From: an uncultured Lachnospira sp.
GTDB lineage: Bacteria; Bacillota; Clostridia; Lachnospirales; Lachnospiraceae
Length of the DNA stretch: 6,943 nucleotides
Reading direction: 5' to 3'
Assembly: GCA_934358235.1 (NCBI GenBank)
Contig: CAKRKK010000127.1
Span: 1-6,943, forward strand
The notes under the pieces were generated by a model. That model was given only the letters and a program-made list of their open reading frames with translations. It did not search any database and was not told the origin of the DNA. Made by a program: the position numbers and the translations under genes. Positions 6,836-6,943 of this stretch are shown here, one piece after another. Position 1 is the first letter of the stretch; every line of letters begins with the position of its first letter.

Positions 6836-6943
6836 AATTAAAAATGGCTGGTATCTTATATAAGATGTGGCAGTTTACAAAGTCAGATTAAATCTTTGAC
6901 AATGTAGATAGTTACATTTATAAGATATCAGCTGTTTTTAATT
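6836..6943 (+). repeat. 25-bp inverted repeat enclosing a multi-hairpin element (possible cstA terminator or structured RNA)
   Basis: The arm at 6836-6860 pairs with 6919-6943 over 25 positions. The three departures from perfect symmetry (6845, 6846, 6851) are all G-U wobbles in RNA. The 58-nt interior can form GTCA-GAT/ATC-TGAC (6882-6888 with 6892-6900), ATGTA/TACAT (6902-6906 with 6913-6917) and a weak stem near 6866-6879. The 3' arm ends in TTTTTAATT, so it may serve as the terminator for cstA; no simpler terminator lies between 6794 and 6835. The 5' arm overlaps a 14-bp perfect palindrome (6853-6866), a competing local hairpin. The repeat reaches the window edge and may continue. A small MITE-like element is an alternative reading. 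Confidence 0.6.

Noticed and set aside
6818..6837. Possible CodY box near CTGAAAATT downstream of cstA
   Set aside because: The left half does not match; about five mismatches to the 15-base consensus, and the position is downstream of the gene.

Overview
The window looks like a chromosomal segment of a motile, AT-rich member of the Firmicutes, most likely a Clostridia species of the Lachnospiraceae type. This is inferred from strong AGGAGG-like ribosome binding sites, TTGACA/TATAAT promoters, U-tailed intrinsic terminators, a tRNA-sensing T-box leader and the style of the chemoreceptors. No rRNA, tRNA, CRISPR array, transposase or phage gene is visible.

Layout. Positions 9-54 hold a hairpin terminator that closes a minus-strand gene. 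That gene (1854 down to 73) encodes a 593-residue methyl-accepting chemotaxis protein (MCP1) with a single-Cache sensor. A very AT-rich divergent intergenic region follows (1871-2266). It carries a perfect sigma-A promoter for MCP1, phased A-tracts, a cluster of TTGCTA/TTAGCAA half-sites, and a promoter for the plus-strand gene. That gene (2267-4402) encodes a 711-residue chemoreceptor (MCP2) with a double-Cache-like sensor and is closed by a terminator at 4406-4460. After a gene-free AT-rich stretch comes a sigma-A promoter (4646-4674) and a complete T-box riboswitch (about 4697-4985). Its specifier codon reads CUC (leucine) and its acceptor-binding bulge reads UGGU. It controls cstA (5057-6793), a 578-residue CstA-family membrane transporter. 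The window ends in an unusual 25-bp inverted repeat enclosing about 58 nt with three smaller hairpins (6836-6943).

How the parts fit. The receptors sense extracellular small molecules and feed the CheA/CheW pathway; their signalling domains are of different lengths and probably belong to different heptad classes. The transporter should be made when uncharged leucine tRNA accumulates. This suggests that it brings in peptides, or pyruvate as a leucine precursor. The most notable points are the leucine T-box on a CstA transporter, the structured 3' element whose arm differences are all G-U compatible, and the repeated heptamers between the divergent receptor genes.
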